Of a stretch of DNA of 64,000 bases, positions 33,536 to 43,253 are shown piece after piece. Origin of the DNA: Actinoplanes philippinensis. GTDB lineage: Bacteria > Actinomycetota > Actinomycetes > Mycobacteriales > Micromonosporaceae. A model generated the notes under the pieces. It did no database searches, had not been told where the DNA came from, and was given only the letters and a program-made list of their open reading frames with translations. How positions within the stretch are numbered: position 1 is the first letter of the stretch; every line of letters starts with the position of its first letter. The stretch lies in contig NZ_FONV01000002.1 of the NCBI RefSeq assembly GCF_900113015.1, positions 248,001 to 312,000 on the forward strand. The letters are read 5' to 3'. A program made the position numbers and the translations under genes.

Positions 33536-34133
33536 CACGCGCCCGCTCCCCGCTCCCCGCTCCCCGCCCCCGCTCCCCACCCCCGCTCCCCGCCCCAGAG
33601 GCCCCACCCCTACCCGTCCTCAGCCCTCGACCCCGGCCCCAGTCCCGACACAGGCACGGCCCCAGTTCCCCGCACAAACCAGCCCCGGCCACGGCCCACT
33701 CCCGGGCGCAACCTCGATCCCGGCCGCGAATCGCCGAATGCCCGGCCGCCGCCGAAACCCCGGCACGACCGAAGCCCAGGTGCCGCTCAAACCCCCGGCA
33801 CGGCCGAGAGCTCAAGCGCCGCCGAAACCCACGGCACGACCGACAAAAGCCCAGGCGCGACTCGCGAAGGCATGGAACGGCAAGCAACAGGGGCCGGGCG
33901 CAAGGTCAAGTCCGGCCGACTCCCAGCGCTGCCGCAAGGCCCTTTGAGATGACTCTGGGAGCTAGCTATAGACCTTCCGCGGGGCCGGGCTTTCCAGATA
34001 TGCACACCATCGACCGGCACAGCGCTGTCTCCCGCGCCGAGCGCTCGCGCATTCCGTGACGGGAAGATCGACATCAGCGCCTCCACGGCCCCGGCGGCAC
34101 GCCAAGAACGCTGAGACAGCTTTCCGCGCCGCG
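33536..34133. other. gene-free region with C-rich and degenerate repeats
   Basis: No credible gene. It starts with the C-tract at 33548-33596, continues with Pro-codon-like CCC-rich DNA, and holds about three degenerate units of roughly 35 bp at 33747-33855 that share GCCGAAACC and GGCACGACCGA. A degenerate partial copy of the 72-bp repeat lies at about 34095-34133. Open frames here exist on several strands at once, as expected of repeats. Confidence 0.6.
33548..33596 (-). other. G-quadruplex-type tract on the minus strand
   Basis: Eight runs of four or five C on the plus strand, separated by one to three bases, start 12 bp after the ctaA stop. The minus strand is therefore a dense G4-forming sequence. 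It might stop RNA polymerase or replication in the convergent gap. Confidence 0.6.
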
Positions 34134-34684
34134 AGCGGCACACCAGGAACGCCAAAACAGCCGGGAAGCAGCCACCACGCGCCGCTCGAACAGGCCGACG
34201 AGGCCAGTGGCACACCGCGAACACCAAAACAGCCGCGAAGCAGCCACCACACGCCACTCCAACAAGACCACGACGCCAGCGGCACACCAGGAACATCAAA
34301 ACGGCCGGGAAGCAGCCACCACGCGCCGCTCGAACAGGCCCACGAGGCCAGTGGCACACCGCGAACACCAAAACAGCCGCGAAGCAGCCACCACGCGCGG
34401 CTCGAACAGGTCCGCGACTCCAGCGGCACACCAGGAACACCAAAACGGCCAGGAAGCAGCCACCACGCGCCGCTCGAACAGGCCCACAACGCCAGCGGCA
34501 CACCACGAACACCAAAACAGCCAGGAAGCAGCCACCACGCGCCGCTCGAACAGGCCGACGAGGCCAGTGGCACACCACGAACACCAAAACGGCCAAGAAG
34601 CAGCCACCACACGCCACTCCAACTAGACCACGACGCCAGCGGCACATCCGGAACGCCGAAGCAGCCACCGCGGGCCACTCGGAC
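34134..34684. repeat. 72-bp tandem repeat array (minisatellite)
   Basis: Seven full units start exactly 72 bp apart at 34134, 34206, 34278, 34350, 34422, 34494 and 34566, plus a partial unit from 34638. Each begins AGYGGCACACC and contains GAAGCAGCCACCAC. Units alternate between two sub-types (GCCGCTCGAACAGGCC and CCACTCCAACAAGACC). As 72 is a multiple of three, several frames stay open on both strands, but none shows a start signal or a known protein. There are no unique spacers, so it is not a CRISPR array. Confidence 0.9.
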
Positions 34685-34704
34685 CGGGCCGCGATGGTGT
34701 GCGG

Positions 34705-35583
34705 TCAGATGCGGGCGATGATCGCGTCGGCCAGGCGCTCGGCCGCGCCGGCAGCCGTGCGCAGGAATAGTGACGGTTCGGTCAGCTCCAGCTCGATCAG
34801 GTGCGGCGTGCCGTCCGGGCCGGGGATCAGGTCGACCCGGGCGTACAGCAGCTGTTTGGAACCGCCGGGAACGGCGTCGAGGACGCGGGCGGCCAGCTCC
34901 AGCTCGGCCTGCGACGGGGTCCGTGGGGTGATGCGCTCGGACTCGATGTCCACGGTGACGTCACCCCGGACGGTGAGCATCGCGCCCTTACGGATGCCGT
35001 GGCTGAAGGTCAGCTCGCCGGCCTCGTCGGGAAGGCACAGCACCGCGGTCTCGCCGTCGGTGTCCACCGCGGACAGGTACGGCTGGATCATCGCGGTCCG
35101 CCCGGCGGTGGTGAGCCGGGTGACGTGCGCGGTGGCCTCGGCGAGCTGGCCGGGCAGCAGGTAGCGGGCGGTGTCGCGGCTGCCGGCGCTGACCGTGGGC
35201 TTGACCACCCACTCGCCGTCGGCCGGTGGCGCCCAGGCCTGGCCGGGCCCGACATACTCGGTCGGGATGATCGGGATGCCGGATGCGGCGAGGTCGCCGA
35301 GATATCTCTTGTCCGTGTTCCAGACGACGATGTCGCCCGGGTTGGCCAGCCTCGGCACCGACCGGGCCCACGCGACGAACGCGTCGGGCCGGTCGGTGTA
35401 GTCCCATGGGGACCGGATGACGGTGAGGTCGTAACCGGCCCAGTCGGCCTCCGGGTCGTCCCAGCGGACGACGTCGACGACGACCCCGCGCTCACGCAAC
35501 GCGTCGCGCAGAGGCTGATCGTCGTCCCAGAGGTCGGGGAAGGCCGCGCAGGTGACCAGCGCGACCCGGGAGCCACGGCCCAT
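34705..35583 (-). CDS. ATP-grasp family ligase-like protein
   Basis: A 292-residue protein of the ATP-grasp fold (RimK/glutathione-synthetase-like). The N-terminal VALVTCAAFPDLWDDD and TVIRSPWDYTDRPDAFVAWA are typical of a uncharacterised actinobacterial subfamily. ATP-binding segments include EWVVKPTVSAGSRDT and the acidic metal-binding LYARVDLIPGPDGTPHLIELELTEPSLF near the C-terminus. It probably forms an amide or peptide-like bond using ATP; the substrates are unknown. The ATG at 35583 shares its A with the TGA of the 97-residue gene upstream (TGATG), so the two are coupled. Confidence 0.84.
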   Translation of the reverse strand: MGRGSRVALVTCAAFPDLWDDDQPLRDALRERGVVVDVVRWDDPEADWAGYDLTVIRSPWDYTDRPDAFVAWARSVPRLANPGDIVVWNTDKRYLGDLAASGIPIIPTEYVGPGQAWAPPADGEWVVKPTVSAGSRDTARYLLPGQLAEATAHVTRLTTAGRTAMIQPYLSAVDTDGETAVLCLPDEAGELTFSHGIRKGAMLTVRGDVTVDIESERITPRTPSQAELELAARVLDAVPGGSKQLLYARVDLIPGPDGTPHLIELELTEPSLFLRTAAGAAERLADAIIARI

Positions 35584-35876
35584 CAGCGGGCCATGCTCCG
35601 GCGCGACATCGAACGCCAGAGGTCGTTGCTGGGCCGCATCTGCTCGAGGAGCTCCCGCTCCCACTCGTTCTCCACCTGCACGCCCGCGTGGTCGCACGCC
35701 TCACGCGCGACTCCGGTGTCGGGGGCGAACTGGTCGGACCACTCGCCGTCCTCTCCGACGAGGACGATGCGGGCGCCGCGCTTACCGACATACTCGATCA
35801 CCGCCTTGGCGCCGCCGTGCCCGGCGGCGAAAGACTTGATCTCGGAGGTCAGTGTCGTAACGGAACCTTCTGCCAT
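35583..35876 (-). CDS. conserved actinobacterial small protein
   Basis: A 97-residue soluble protein beginning MAEGSVTTLTSEIKSF, with a central AVIEYVGKRGARIVLVGEDGEWSDQF-like stretch and a charged C-terminus (ENEWERELLEQMRPS). I recognise no domain. The leaderless -10 box upstream and the one-base overlap with the ATP-grasp gene show a real, co-transcribed gene. It may regulate or bind the ATP-grasp protein. Confidence 0.7.
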   Translation of the reverse strand: MAEGSVTTLTSEIKSFAAGHGGAKAVIEYVGKRGARIVLVGEDGEWSDQFAPDTGVAREACDHAGVQVENEWERELLEQMRPSNDLWRSMSRRSMAR

Positions 35877-35883
35877 GCTGGGC

Positions 35884-35889
35884 AGCCTA
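35884..35889 (-). promoter_or_regulatory. -10 box, leaderless start of the small-protein/ATP-grasp operon
   Basis: TAGGCT on the minus strand ends 7 nt before the ATG at 35876. The gap 35890-36075 is AT-richer than its surroundings and has no gene. Confidence 0.5.
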
Positions 35890-36075
35890 AGCAGTCAAGG
35901 ACGCCACGGTGTGCACCCTGATCGGTTTTTGTGACTCCAATTACCTGCAGGTTTCAAGATTTTGCGGATTGTTTTGTACAGATTACGCCCGAATTGTTCC
36001 AGCACCACGAATCCGCCCTTCGAGTGACGGACAGTAATTCATACTGCTGACAATCCGGGCATCCTGTGCGACGGA

Positions 36076-37035
36076 TCAAATCAGAGCGTCAACGGCGACG
36101 GCCATGAAGACCACCGTGAGGTACGTGATCGACAGGTGGAACAGGCGCATCGGCTTGACCGCCGCGCCGCCCCCGGCCTGTCGCGCCAGCCGGATCGCCT
36201 CGAAGAGGAAGACGGCGCCCATGACGATGGCCGTGACCCCGTAGATGGGCCCGAGACCGAGCGGCCACGCGGCGAGCGAGGCGGCCACGGTGAGGACGGT
36301 GTAGAGGATGATCTCGAAGTTGACCCGCTTCATCGAGCGCACCACGGGCAGCATCGGGATGCCGGCACGGGCGTAGTCGTCCTTGTACTTCACGGCGAGC
36401 GCATAGAAGTGCGGCATCTGCCAAAAGAAGACAATCGCAAAAAGCGCCCAGGCCATCGGCGGGATGGTGTTCGTGACGGCGGCCCAGCCGATCACCACGG
36501 GAGCCGCGCCGCACACTCCACCCCAGAACGTGTTCGCCGGGGTCCGCCGCTTCAGCCAGAGCGTGTAGATGACGTCGTAGTAGAAGATGGAGAACGCCGT
36601 CAGAGCGGTCGCCAACCAATTGGTGAGAAGCGCCATCAGGGCGACGGAGATCACAGCCAGTGTCAGGCCGAAGATCAGCACGGCACGCGGCGTCATCTGG
36701 TTGGCCGGGAGCGGGCGTCGTTTCGTACGCCGCATCAGCTCGTCGATGTCACGGTCGATGTAGCAGTTGAGCGCGCTCGCCGCGCCGCCCGCCAGACCGC
36801 CGCCGACCAGCACGGCCGTGAATGTGACCGGGTCAGGCCACCCCCGGGCGGCCAGCATCATGGTCGGCACGGTGGTGACCAGGAGCAGTTCCACGATCTG
36901 CGGCTTGGTCAGGGCGAGGTACGCCCGGAACACCGCAACCCAGCTCCGCCGGGCCTCGACGCGCTCAGCGCGACCGGGGCGATCGGCACCGCCGGGCGTC
37001 CGCCGTTGGACGGGACGCTCGGTGATCATGCTCAC
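36076..37035 (-). CDS. ctaB: haem O synthase (protohaem IX farnesyltransferase)
   Basis: A 319-residue UbiA-family prenyltransferase with about nine membrane helices that attaches a farnesyl group to haem B. The two Asp-rich motifs are present: [15 protein letters not shown] (about residues 95-109) and [14 protein letters not shown] in the second half. [17 protein letters not shown] is the family's central segment. The GTG at 37035 has GGAAGGTGG upstream; ATG at 37029 is an alternative. It is divergent from tkt, as in other actinobacteria, and supplies haem O to CtaA. Confidence 0.93.
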   Translation of the reverse strand: MSMITERPVQRRTPGGADRPGRAERVEARRSWVAVFRAYLALTKPQIVELLLVTTVPTMMLAARGWPDPVTFTAVLVGGGLAGGAASALNCYIDRDIDELMRRTKRRPLPANQMTPRAVLIFGLTLAVISVALMALLTNWLATALTAFSIFYYDVIYTLWLKRRTPANTFWGGVCGAAPVVIGWAAVTNTIPPMAWALFAIVFFWQMPHFYALAVKYKDDYARAGIPMLPVVRSMKRVNFEIILYTVLTVAASLAAWPLGLGPIYGVTAIVMGAVFLFEAIRLARQAGGGAAVKPMRLFHLSITYLTVVFMAVAVDALI

Positions 37036-37294
37036 GGACAGCCACCTTCCGGCATCGCCTGTATTTCGCGGCCGTTAATCGGGTGATGACCCGGCCGCCA
37101 ACCCGGACAGCCTACGCGTAGCCGTTGATGCTGCTCGGGGCACCCGGCACGGGTGCACGCGGTCACACCCGTTGAACCGGCGTGTCCGCTCACAGCGTAT
37201 GTGCCTAGTGCGTTCGCTGCGCAGACGTTTAGCCCGACTGGATAGGGTCAAGCCGAAAAGGGTTCCATAATTTTGCCCGAGGAGCAGAACCGAC

Positions 37295-39409
37295 GTGGCT
37301 GCCACAGATCCCGCTCTCAACTGGTCCGACCTCGACCGCAAGGCGGTGGACACCACCCGGGTCTTGGCCATGGACGCCGTGGAGAAGGCCGGCAACGGCC
37401 ACCCCGGTACCGCCATGAGCCTGGCCCCGGCCGCCTACCTGCTGTTCAACCGTGTCATGCGGCACGACCCCACGGACCCGGAGTGGGCGGGACGCGACCG
37501 CTTCGTGCTGTCCTGTGGTCACTCCAGCCTCACCCTCTACATTCAGTTGTTCCTCAGCGGTTACAGCCTGTCGCTGGATGACCTGAAGTCGTTGCGCCAG
37601 TGGGACTCGCTGACCCCGGGCCACCCGGAGTACGGGCACACCCCCGGCGTCGAGATCACCACCGGCCCCCTCGGCCAGGGCATCGGCAACGCGGTCGGCA
37701 TGGCCATGGCGGCCCGCCGGGAGCGCGGCCTGCTCGACCCGGACGCCGCGGCCGGCGAGTCGCCGTTCGACCACCACGTCTACTCGATCGCCTCGGACGG
37801 CGACATCGAGGAGGGCGTCAGCCACGAGTCGAGCGCCATCGCGGCGGTGCAGAAACTCGGCAACCTCGTGGTGATCTACGACGACAACGAGATCTCCATC
37901 GAGGACGACACCCGGATCGCGAAGTCGGAGGACGTCGGGGCCCGCTACGAGGCCTACGGCTGGCACGTCCAGACGGTGAACTGGCGGGGCTCCGACCCGT
38001 ACACCGAGGATGTCGAGGAGCTCTGGAACGCGATCCAGACCGCCAAGTCGGTGACCGACAAGCCGTCGTTCATCGTCCTCAAGACGATCATCGGCTGGCC
38101 CGCGCCGAAGAAGCAGAACACCGGCAAGATCCACGGCTCCGCCCTGGGCGCGGCCGAGATCACCGCCACCAAGGAGCTGCTCGGTTTCGCCGACGAGCCG
38201 TTCGCGATCGACGACGAGGTCGTCAAGCACGCGCAGCAGGTCGTCGAGCGGGGCCGGGAGGCCCGTGCCGCGTGGCAGCAGAAGTTCGACGCCTGGGCCG
38301 GCGGCAACGCCGAGGGCAAGGCCCTCTTCGACCGGCTCGCCACCCGGACCCTGCCGGAGGGCTGGCACGACGCGCTGCCCGAGTTCCCCGCCGACGAGAA
38401 GGGCCTGGCCACCCGGGCCGCGTCCGGCAAGGTCCTGAAGGCGCTCGCCCCGGTCCTGCCCGAGCTGTGGGGCGGCTCCGCCGACCTGGCGGAGAGCAAC
38501 AACACCACCATGGAGGGTGAGCCGTCCTTCATCCCCGCGGAGTACGCCACCGACGCGTTCCCCGGTCACGAGTACGGCCGCACCCTGCACTTCGGCATCC
38601 GTGAGCACGGCATGGGCTCGATCCTCAACGGCATCGCGGTCCACGGCGGCACCCGGCCGTACGGTGGCACGTTCCTGGTCTTCAGCGACTACATGCGTGG
38701 CTCGGTCCGCCTGTCCGCGCTGATGAAGCTGCCGGTCGTCTTCGTGTGGACGCACGACTCGATCGGTCTCGGCGAGGACGGCCCGACGCACCAGCCGATC
38801 GAGACGCTGACCGCCCTGCGCGCGATCGTCGGCCTCGACGTGGTCCGTCCGGCCGACGCCAACGAGACCGCGTGGGCCTGGCGTGGCGCCCTGGAGCACA
38901 CCGACCGCCCGACCGCGCTCGCGCTGTCCCGGCAGAACCTGCCGACGATCGACCGTTCGAAGTACGCGTCGGCCGAGGGCACTCTCAAGGGCGGCTACAT
39001 CCTGTCCGAGGCGTCCGGCGGCACGCCGAAGGTGATCCTGATCGCCAGCGGCTCCGAGGTGCAGTACGCCTTGACCGCCCAGGAGCGCCTGGAGGCCGAG
39101 GGCACCCCCACCCGGGTGGTGTCGATGCCCTGCCAGGAGTGGTTCTTCCAGCAGGACGTGGCATACCAGCAGCAGGTTCTGCCGCACGGGGTGAAGGCGC
39201 GTGTCACCGTGGAAGCGGGCATCCGGATGAGCTGGGACCGCATCCTCGGCGACGTCGGCGAGGCGGTCAGCATCGAGCACTACGGCGCCAGCGCCCCGGC
39301 CAAGGTCCTGTTCGAGCAGTTCGGCTTCACCGCTGACAACGTCGTCGCGAAGGCCCACGCCTCGCTGGCCAAGGTCGGCGAGATCACCGGAACAACCACG
39401 GGCAACTGA
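37295..39409 (+). CDS. tkt: transketolase
   Basis: A 704-residue thiamine-diphosphate enzyme of the pentose phosphate pathway. The N-terminal [19 protein letters not shown], the TPP/metal motif around [14 protein letters not shown], and [19 protein letters not shown] in the pyrimidine domain identify it. The C-terminal domain is complete. The GTG start has GAGGAG about 10 nt upstream. It leads an operon with tal, zwf, opcA and pgl; tal begins 40 bp later. Confidence 0.96.
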   Translation: MAATDPALNWSDLDRKAVDTTRVLAMDAVEKAGNGHPGTAMSLAPAAYLLFNRVMRHDPTDPEWAGRDRFVLSCGHSSLTLYIQLFLSGYSLSLDDLKSLRQWDSLTPGHPEYGHTPGVEITTGPLGQGIGNAVGMAMAARRERGLLDPDAAAGESPFDHHVYSIASDGDIEEGVSHESSAIAAVQKLGNLVVIYDDNEISIEDDTRIAKSEDVGARYEAYGWHVQTVNWRGSDPYTEDVEELWNAIQTAKSVTDKPSFIVLKTIIGWPAPKKQNTGKIHGSALGAAEITATKELLGFADEPFAIDDEVVKHAQQVVERGREARAAWQQKFDAWAGGNAEGKALFDRLATRTLPEGWHDALPEFPADEKGLATRAASGKVLKALAPVLPELWGGSADLAESNNTTMEGEPSFIPAEYATDAFPGHEYGRTLHFGIREHGMGSILNGIAVHGGTRPYGGTFLVFSDYMRGSVRLSALMKLPVVFVWTHDSIGLGEDGPTHQPIETLTALRAIVGLDVVRPADANETAWAWRGALEHTDRPTALALSRQNLPTIDRSKYASAEGTLKGGYILSEASGGTPKVILIASGSEVQYALTAQERLEAEGTPTRVVSMPCQEWFFQQDVAYQQQVLPHGVKARVTVEAGIRMSWDRILGDVGEAVSIEHYGASAPAKVLFEQFGFTADNVVAKAHASLAKVGEITGTTTGN

Positions 39410-39449
39410 CACTTCTACTAGTGCGTCATTCATTCAGGAGTTGAGGGAA

Positions 39450-40553
39450 ATGACCGACAGACTGGCTGAGCTGTCCGCCCAGGGTGTAGCGGTATGGCTC
39501 GATGACCTCTCCCGGGTGCGCCTGACCAGCGGTTCGCTGGACAAGCTGCGCACCGAGCAGCACGTGGTCGGGGTGACCACCAACCCGAGCATCTTCCAGA
39601 AGGCGCTCTCCGACGCCGACGCCTACGACGAGCAGGTCCGTGACCTGGCCGTGCAGGGCGTGACGGTGGAGGAGGCGATCCGGCTGCTGACCGCCAAGGA
39701 CGTCCGCTGGGCGGCCGACGTGTTCCGTCCGGCCTACGACGCCTCCAACGGCATCGACGGCCGGATCTCGATCGAGGTGGACCCGCGCAAGGCGCACGAG
39801 ACCGAGGCCACCGTCGCCGAGGCGAAGACGCTGTGGTGGCTGGTCGACCGGCCCAACCTGTACATCAAGATCCCGGCGACGCAGGCCGGCCTGCCCGCCA
39901 TCACCGAGGTGCTGGCCGCGGGCATCAGCGTCAACGTCACGCTGATCTTCTCGGTCGAGCGCTACCGCGCCGTGATGGACGCGTTCCTGGCCGGCCTGGA
40001 GCAGGCGAAGGCGAACGGCCACGATCTGTCCACGATCGGCTCGGTGGCGTCGTTCTTCGTCTCGCGCGTGGACACCGAGGTGGACAAGCGGCTCGACAAG
40101 ATCGGCTCGGACGAGGCGAAGGCTCTCAAGGGCAAGGCGGCCATCGCCAACGCCCGGCTGGCGTACGAGGCGTACACCGAGGTCTTCGGCACCGACCGGT
40201 GGAAGGCCCTGGCCTCCGCCGGCGCCCACCCGCAGCGCCCGCTGTGGGCGTCGACCGGCACGAAGAACCCGGAGTTCCTCGACACGATCTACGTCGAGGA
40301 GCTGATCGCGCCCGGCACGGTGAACACCATGCCGGAGTCGGTGATCCGGGCGTTCGAGGACCACGGCACCACCCGCGGCGACACCGTCACCGGCACCTTC
40401 GCGGACGCCCACCAGGTCTTCGCCGATCTCGAGTCGGTCGGCATCGACATCACCGACGTGTTCAAGGTCCTCGAGGACGAGGGCGTCGAGAAGTTCGAGC
40501 AGAGCTGGAAAGAGCTGCTCGAGAACGTCGCGAAGACCCTCAAGGCCGCGTAA
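39450..40553 (+). CDS. tal: transaldolase
   Basis: A 367-residue transaldolase. The Schiff-base Lys is Lys140 in [12 protein letters not shown], and [13 protein letters not shown] (41-53) is the family signature. [17 protein letters not shown] and the actinobacterial C-terminal extension are present. The ATG at 39450 has AGGAG 9 nt upstream; an in-frame TTG three codons earlier is less likely. It works with the transketolase encoded upstream. A 15-bp hairpin follows the stop. Confidence 0.95.
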   Translation: MTDRLAELSAQGVAVWLDDLSRVRLTSGSLDKLRTEQHVVGVTTNPSIFQKALSDADAYDEQVRDLAVQGVTVEEAIRLLTAKDVRWAADVFRPAYDASNGIDGRISIEVDPRKAHETEATVAEAKTLWWLVDRPNLYIKIPATQAGLPAITEVLAAGISVNVTLIFSVERYRAVMDAFLAGLEQAKANGHDLSTIGSVASFFVSRVDTEVDKRLDKIGSDEAKALKGKAAIANARLAYEAYTEVFGTDRWKALASAGAHPQRPLWASTGTKNPEFLDTIYVEELIAPGTVNTMPESVIRAFEDHGTTRGDTVTGTFADAHQVFADLESVGIDITDVFKVLEDEGVEKFEQSWKELLENVAKTLKAA

Positions 40554-40564
40554 GCGCCGTCTAC

Positions 40565-40597
40565 CGCAGCGGCCTGTCCTGTGGACAGGCCGCTGCG
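40565..40597 (+). terminator. perfect 15-bp hairpin between tal and zwf
   Basis: Arms 40565-40579 and 40583-40597 pair perfectly with a TGT loop. No T-run follows. It lies 11 bp after the tal stop and 28 bp before the zwf start, so it may terminate part of the transcripts or protect the tkt-tal mRNA from decay. Confidence 0.6.
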
Positions 40598-40625
40598 CAC
40601 CCTCCAGAACTGGCAGGATGGCAAC

Positions 40626-42143
40626 GTGGGTAATCCGCTGCGCACCGCACAGGACCGTCGGCTTCCACGGATCCCGGAGCCCTGTGCTCTGGTGATCTTC
40701 GGGGTCACCGGTGACCTGTCCCGAAAGAAGCTCATCCCGGCCGTGTATGACCTGGCCAACCGAGGTCTGCTTCCCCCCGGTTTCGTGGTGGTGGGCTTCG
40801 CCCGCGCCGACTGGGGCGACGGCAGCTTCGAATCACTGGCCTACGCCGCGGCGAAGAAGGGCGCTCGGACGCCCTGGCGCGAGGACGTGTGGCAACGGCT
40901 CAGCAGCCAGTTCCACTTCGTTCCCGGCTCGTTCGACAACGAAGACGACTTCGACAAGCTCGCCGAAACCCTCGACGATCTCCGGGTCCGCAACGGCATC
41001 GCCGGCAACACCGCCTTCTACTTCTCCATCCCGCCGGCCGCGTTCCCGCTGGTGCTCAACCAGCTCAACCGCACCGGCATGGCCGACCCGTCGAAGACCG
41101 GCGGCTGGCGCCGGGTCGTGGTGGAGAAGCCGTTCGGCCACGACTTCCAGAGCGCCGTGCAGCTCAACCAGCTGGTCGACGACGTGTTCATCCCGGAGGA
41201 CGTCTTCCGGATCGACCACTACCTGGGCAAAGAGACCGTCCAGAACATCATGGCGCTGCGCTTCGCGAACAGCCTGTTCGAGCCGGTGTGGAACTCCAAG
41301 TATGTCGACAGCGTGCAGATCACCATGGCCGAGGACGTCGGCATCGGTACTCGCGCGGCGTTCTACGACGCCTCCGGCGCGGCCCGTGACGTCCTGCAGA
41401 ACCACCTGCTGCAGCTGCTCGCGATGATCGCCATGGAAGAGCCGACGAGCTTCGACCCCCAGGAGGTACGAGCGGAGAAGCTCAAGGTCCTCAAGGCGAT
41501 CAGTCTGCCGGCCGACATCAGCACCGGCTCCGTCCGCGGGCAGTACCTTCCCGGCTGGGTGGCCGGCGAGCGTGCCGTGGGCTACCTGGAGGAGCCGAAC
41601 ATCCCGGCCGACTCCACCACGGAGACGTATGCCGCGGTCCGCCTCGGCATCCAGAACCGGCGCTGGGCCGGCGTCCCGTTCTACGTGCGGGTCGGCAAGC
41701 GGATGCCCCGCCGGGTGACCGAGATCGCGATCCTCTTCAAGCGGGCGCCGCACCTGCCGTTCGACCCGGCCGACGTGGAGATGCTGGGCCACAACCAGCT
41801 GGTCGTGCGGGTGCAGCCGGACGAGGGTGTGGTCCTCAAGTTCGGCTCCAAGGTGCCGGGCACGTCGATGGAGGTCCGCGACATCGCGATGGACTTCCAG
41901 TACGGCGAGGCGTTCACCGAGTCCAGCCCGGAGGCGTACGAGAGGCTGGTCCTGGATGTGTTGATCGGCGACCGGACACTCTTCCCGGACGCCGCCGAGA
42001 TCGAGCAGTCCTGGCGGGTCATCGACCCGCTGGAGGCCGCCTGGGCCGGACAGAAGCCGGAACCCTACCGGGCCGGCGAGTGGGGCCCGCGGGCCTCCGA
42101 CGAGATGCTGGCACGCGAGGGCCGTACCTGGAGGCGGGCATGA
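40626..42143 (+). CDS. zwf: glucose-6-phosphate dehydrogenase
   Basis: A 505-residue enzyme of the oxidative pentose phosphate pathway that makes NADPH. The cofactor motif is VIFGVTGDLSRKKLIPA (about residues 23-39), the substrate site RIDHYLGKETVQN, and VVEKPFGHD carries the conserved Lys. The GTG at 40626 with AGGATGG upstream is chosen; a GTG at 40581 lies inside the hairpin loop and is unlikely. It overlaps opcA by 4 bp. Confidence 0.94.
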   Translation: MGNPLRTAQDRRLPRIPEPCALVIFGVTGDLSRKKLIPAVYDLANRGLLPPGFVVVGFARADWGDGSFESLAYAAAKKGARTPWREDVWQRLSSQFHFVPGSFDNEDDFDKLAETLDDLRVRNGIAGNTAFYFSIPPAAFPLVLNQLNRTGMADPSKTGGWRRVVVEKPFGHDFQSAVQLNQLVDDVFIPEDVFRIDHYLGKETVQNIMALRFANSLFEPVWNSKYVDSVQITMAEDVGIGTRAAFYDASGAARDVLQNHLLQLLAMIAMEEPTSFDPQEVRAEKLKVLKAISLPADISTGSVRGQYLPGWVAGERAVGYLEEPNIPADSTTETYAAVRLGIQNRRWAGVPFYVRVGKRMPRRVTEIAILFKRAPHLPFDPADVEMLGHNQLVVRVQPDEGVVLKFGSKVPGTSMEVRDIAMDFQYGEAFTESSPEAYERLVLDVLIGDRTLFPDAAEIEQSWRVIDPLEAAWAGQKPEPYRAGEWGPRASDEMLAREGRTWRRA

Positions 42144-43123
42144 TCGGTCTGTGGGACACCACCGGCAACGAGGTCGTCAAGGCCCTCGCCGCGGAGCGGC
42201 GCAGCGCCGGCGGCGTGGCGTCCGGCCTGGCGCTGACGCTGATCGCGGTGGTCGAGGAGAAGAAGGTCCGGGAGGCCGAGGCGGCGGCCACCATCGCCGC
42301 CGCCGCGCACCCCTGCCGGCTGCTCATCGTGGTCCGCTCCGACATGGAGGGCCGCAGCCGGCTGGACGCGGAGATCGTCGTGGGCGGGCGTCTCGGCCCG
42401 GCCGAGGCGGTCGTCATGCGGATGTACGGCCGTCTCGCACTGCACGCCGAGTCGGTCGTGATGCCGCTGCTCGCCCCGGACGTCCCGGTGGTCACCTGGT
42501 GGCACGAGGAGCCGCCGGCCATGATCGCCAACGACTTCCTGGGCGTGGTCGCGGAGCGCCGGATCACCGACAGCGCGCAGGCGCCCGACCCGGTGGCCGC
42601 GCTCAAGCAGCGGGCCGTCGACTACGCGCCCGGCGACACCGACCTCACCTGGACCCGGATCACGCTGTGGCGCACCCTGGTGGCCGGCGCCTTCGACAGC
42701 ACCGAGGCCCGGGTCGTCGGCGCGAAGATCGTGGCGCCGGACCGTGACCCCACCGCCTGGCTGATGCTGGGCTGGCTCAAGTCGCGGCTGGGCATCGAGC
42801 CGACGCTGGAGCACACCGACCGGGCGCCCCGCCTGCACTCGGTGGAGCTGCAGTGCGAGAACGGCGACTGTGTCCGGGTCACCCGCGAGGAGGGCACGGC
42901 GCTGTTCAGCCGGACCGGCCAGGAGGATCGCTACATGCCGCTGCCGAAGCGGCCGGTCGGTGACGAGCTGGCCGAGGAGCTGCGCCGGCTGGACGCCGAC
43001 CAGATCTACGCGGACGCGCTCGGCGCCATGGCCGGGCTGTCCGGCCTGGATCACCGCAACCCGAACCGGGTGCACGTCTGGAAGGATCCGGCGCTCGCCG
43101 CGATCGCCGGTTCCGCCGCCTGA
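42140..43123 (+). CDS. opcA: glucose-6-phosphate dehydrogenase assembly protein OpcA
   Basis: A 327-residue OpcA, needed for activity of the actinobacterial and cyanobacterial Zwf. Characteristic segments are MIGLWDTTGNEVVKAL at the start and VTWWHEEPP, DLTWTRITLWRTLVAGAFD in the middle. The ATG overlaps the zwf TGA (ATGA) with GGAGG-like GGAGGCGGGC upstream, so the protein is made with its client. Hairpins follow before pgl. Confidence 0.93.
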   Translation: MIGLWDTTGNEVVKALAAERRSAGGVASGLALTLIAVVEEKKVREAEAAATIAAAAHPCRLLIVVRSDMEGRSRLDAEIVVGGRLGPAEAVVMRMYGRLALHAESVVMPLLAPDVPVVTWWHEEPPAMIANDFLGVVAERRITDSAQAPDPVAALKQRAVDYAPGDTDLTWTRITLWRTLVAGAFDSTEARVVGAKIVAPDRDPTAWLMLGWLKSRLGIEPTLEHTDRAPRLHSVELQCENGDCVRVTREEGTALFSRTGQEDRYMPLPKRPVGDELAEELRRLDADQIYADALGAMAGLSGLDHRNPNRVHVWKDPALAAIAGSAA

Positions 43124-43151
43124 CCCGTCAGGTCCACCGGGTGGCTTCGCG

Positions 43152-43187
43152 CGGTGTCTCACGAGCGGTGAGACACCGGTGAGAGCC
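43152..43187. repeat. dispersed hairpin element, copy 1
   Basis: A 36-nt element with an 11-bp stem (43152-43162 with 43168-43178) and the tail GGTGAGAGCC. Its last 16 nt (GACACCGGTGAGAGCC) are identical to copy 2 at 61720-61755, which also folds as a hairpin. Confidence 0.5.
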
Positions 43188-43207
43188 ACACGCCAACAGC
43201 AACGAGG

Positions 43208-43239
43208 CCGCCTGCCGCACTGCGGCGGGCGGTCTCTTC
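43208..43239 (+). terminator. attenuator-like hairpin before pgl
   Basis: An 11-bp stem with one G-T pair (43208-43218 with 43222-43232, loop ACT) followed by TCTCTTC. It ends a few bases before the pgl Shine-Dalgarno site, so it could reduce read-through into pgl. Confidence 0.6.
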
Positions 43240-43253
43240 ATAAGGAGACGCAA

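Noticed and set aside
33787..34678. Minus-strand frames through the 72-bp repeats encoding hydrophobic Cys/Trp-rich repeats
   Set aside because: The repeat length is a multiple of three, so frames stay open on both strands at once. No start signal or non-repetitive part supports a gene.
34134..34684. Possible CRISPR array
   Set aside because: Units are contiguous with no unique spacers, there is no cas gene, and the unit is too long. The same applies to the 41-bp and 27-bp arrays.
37229..39433. 734-codon open frame opposite tkt
   Set aside because: Antisense to a complete transketolase; the His/Gly/Arg-rich translation is typical of a GC-rich shadow frame.
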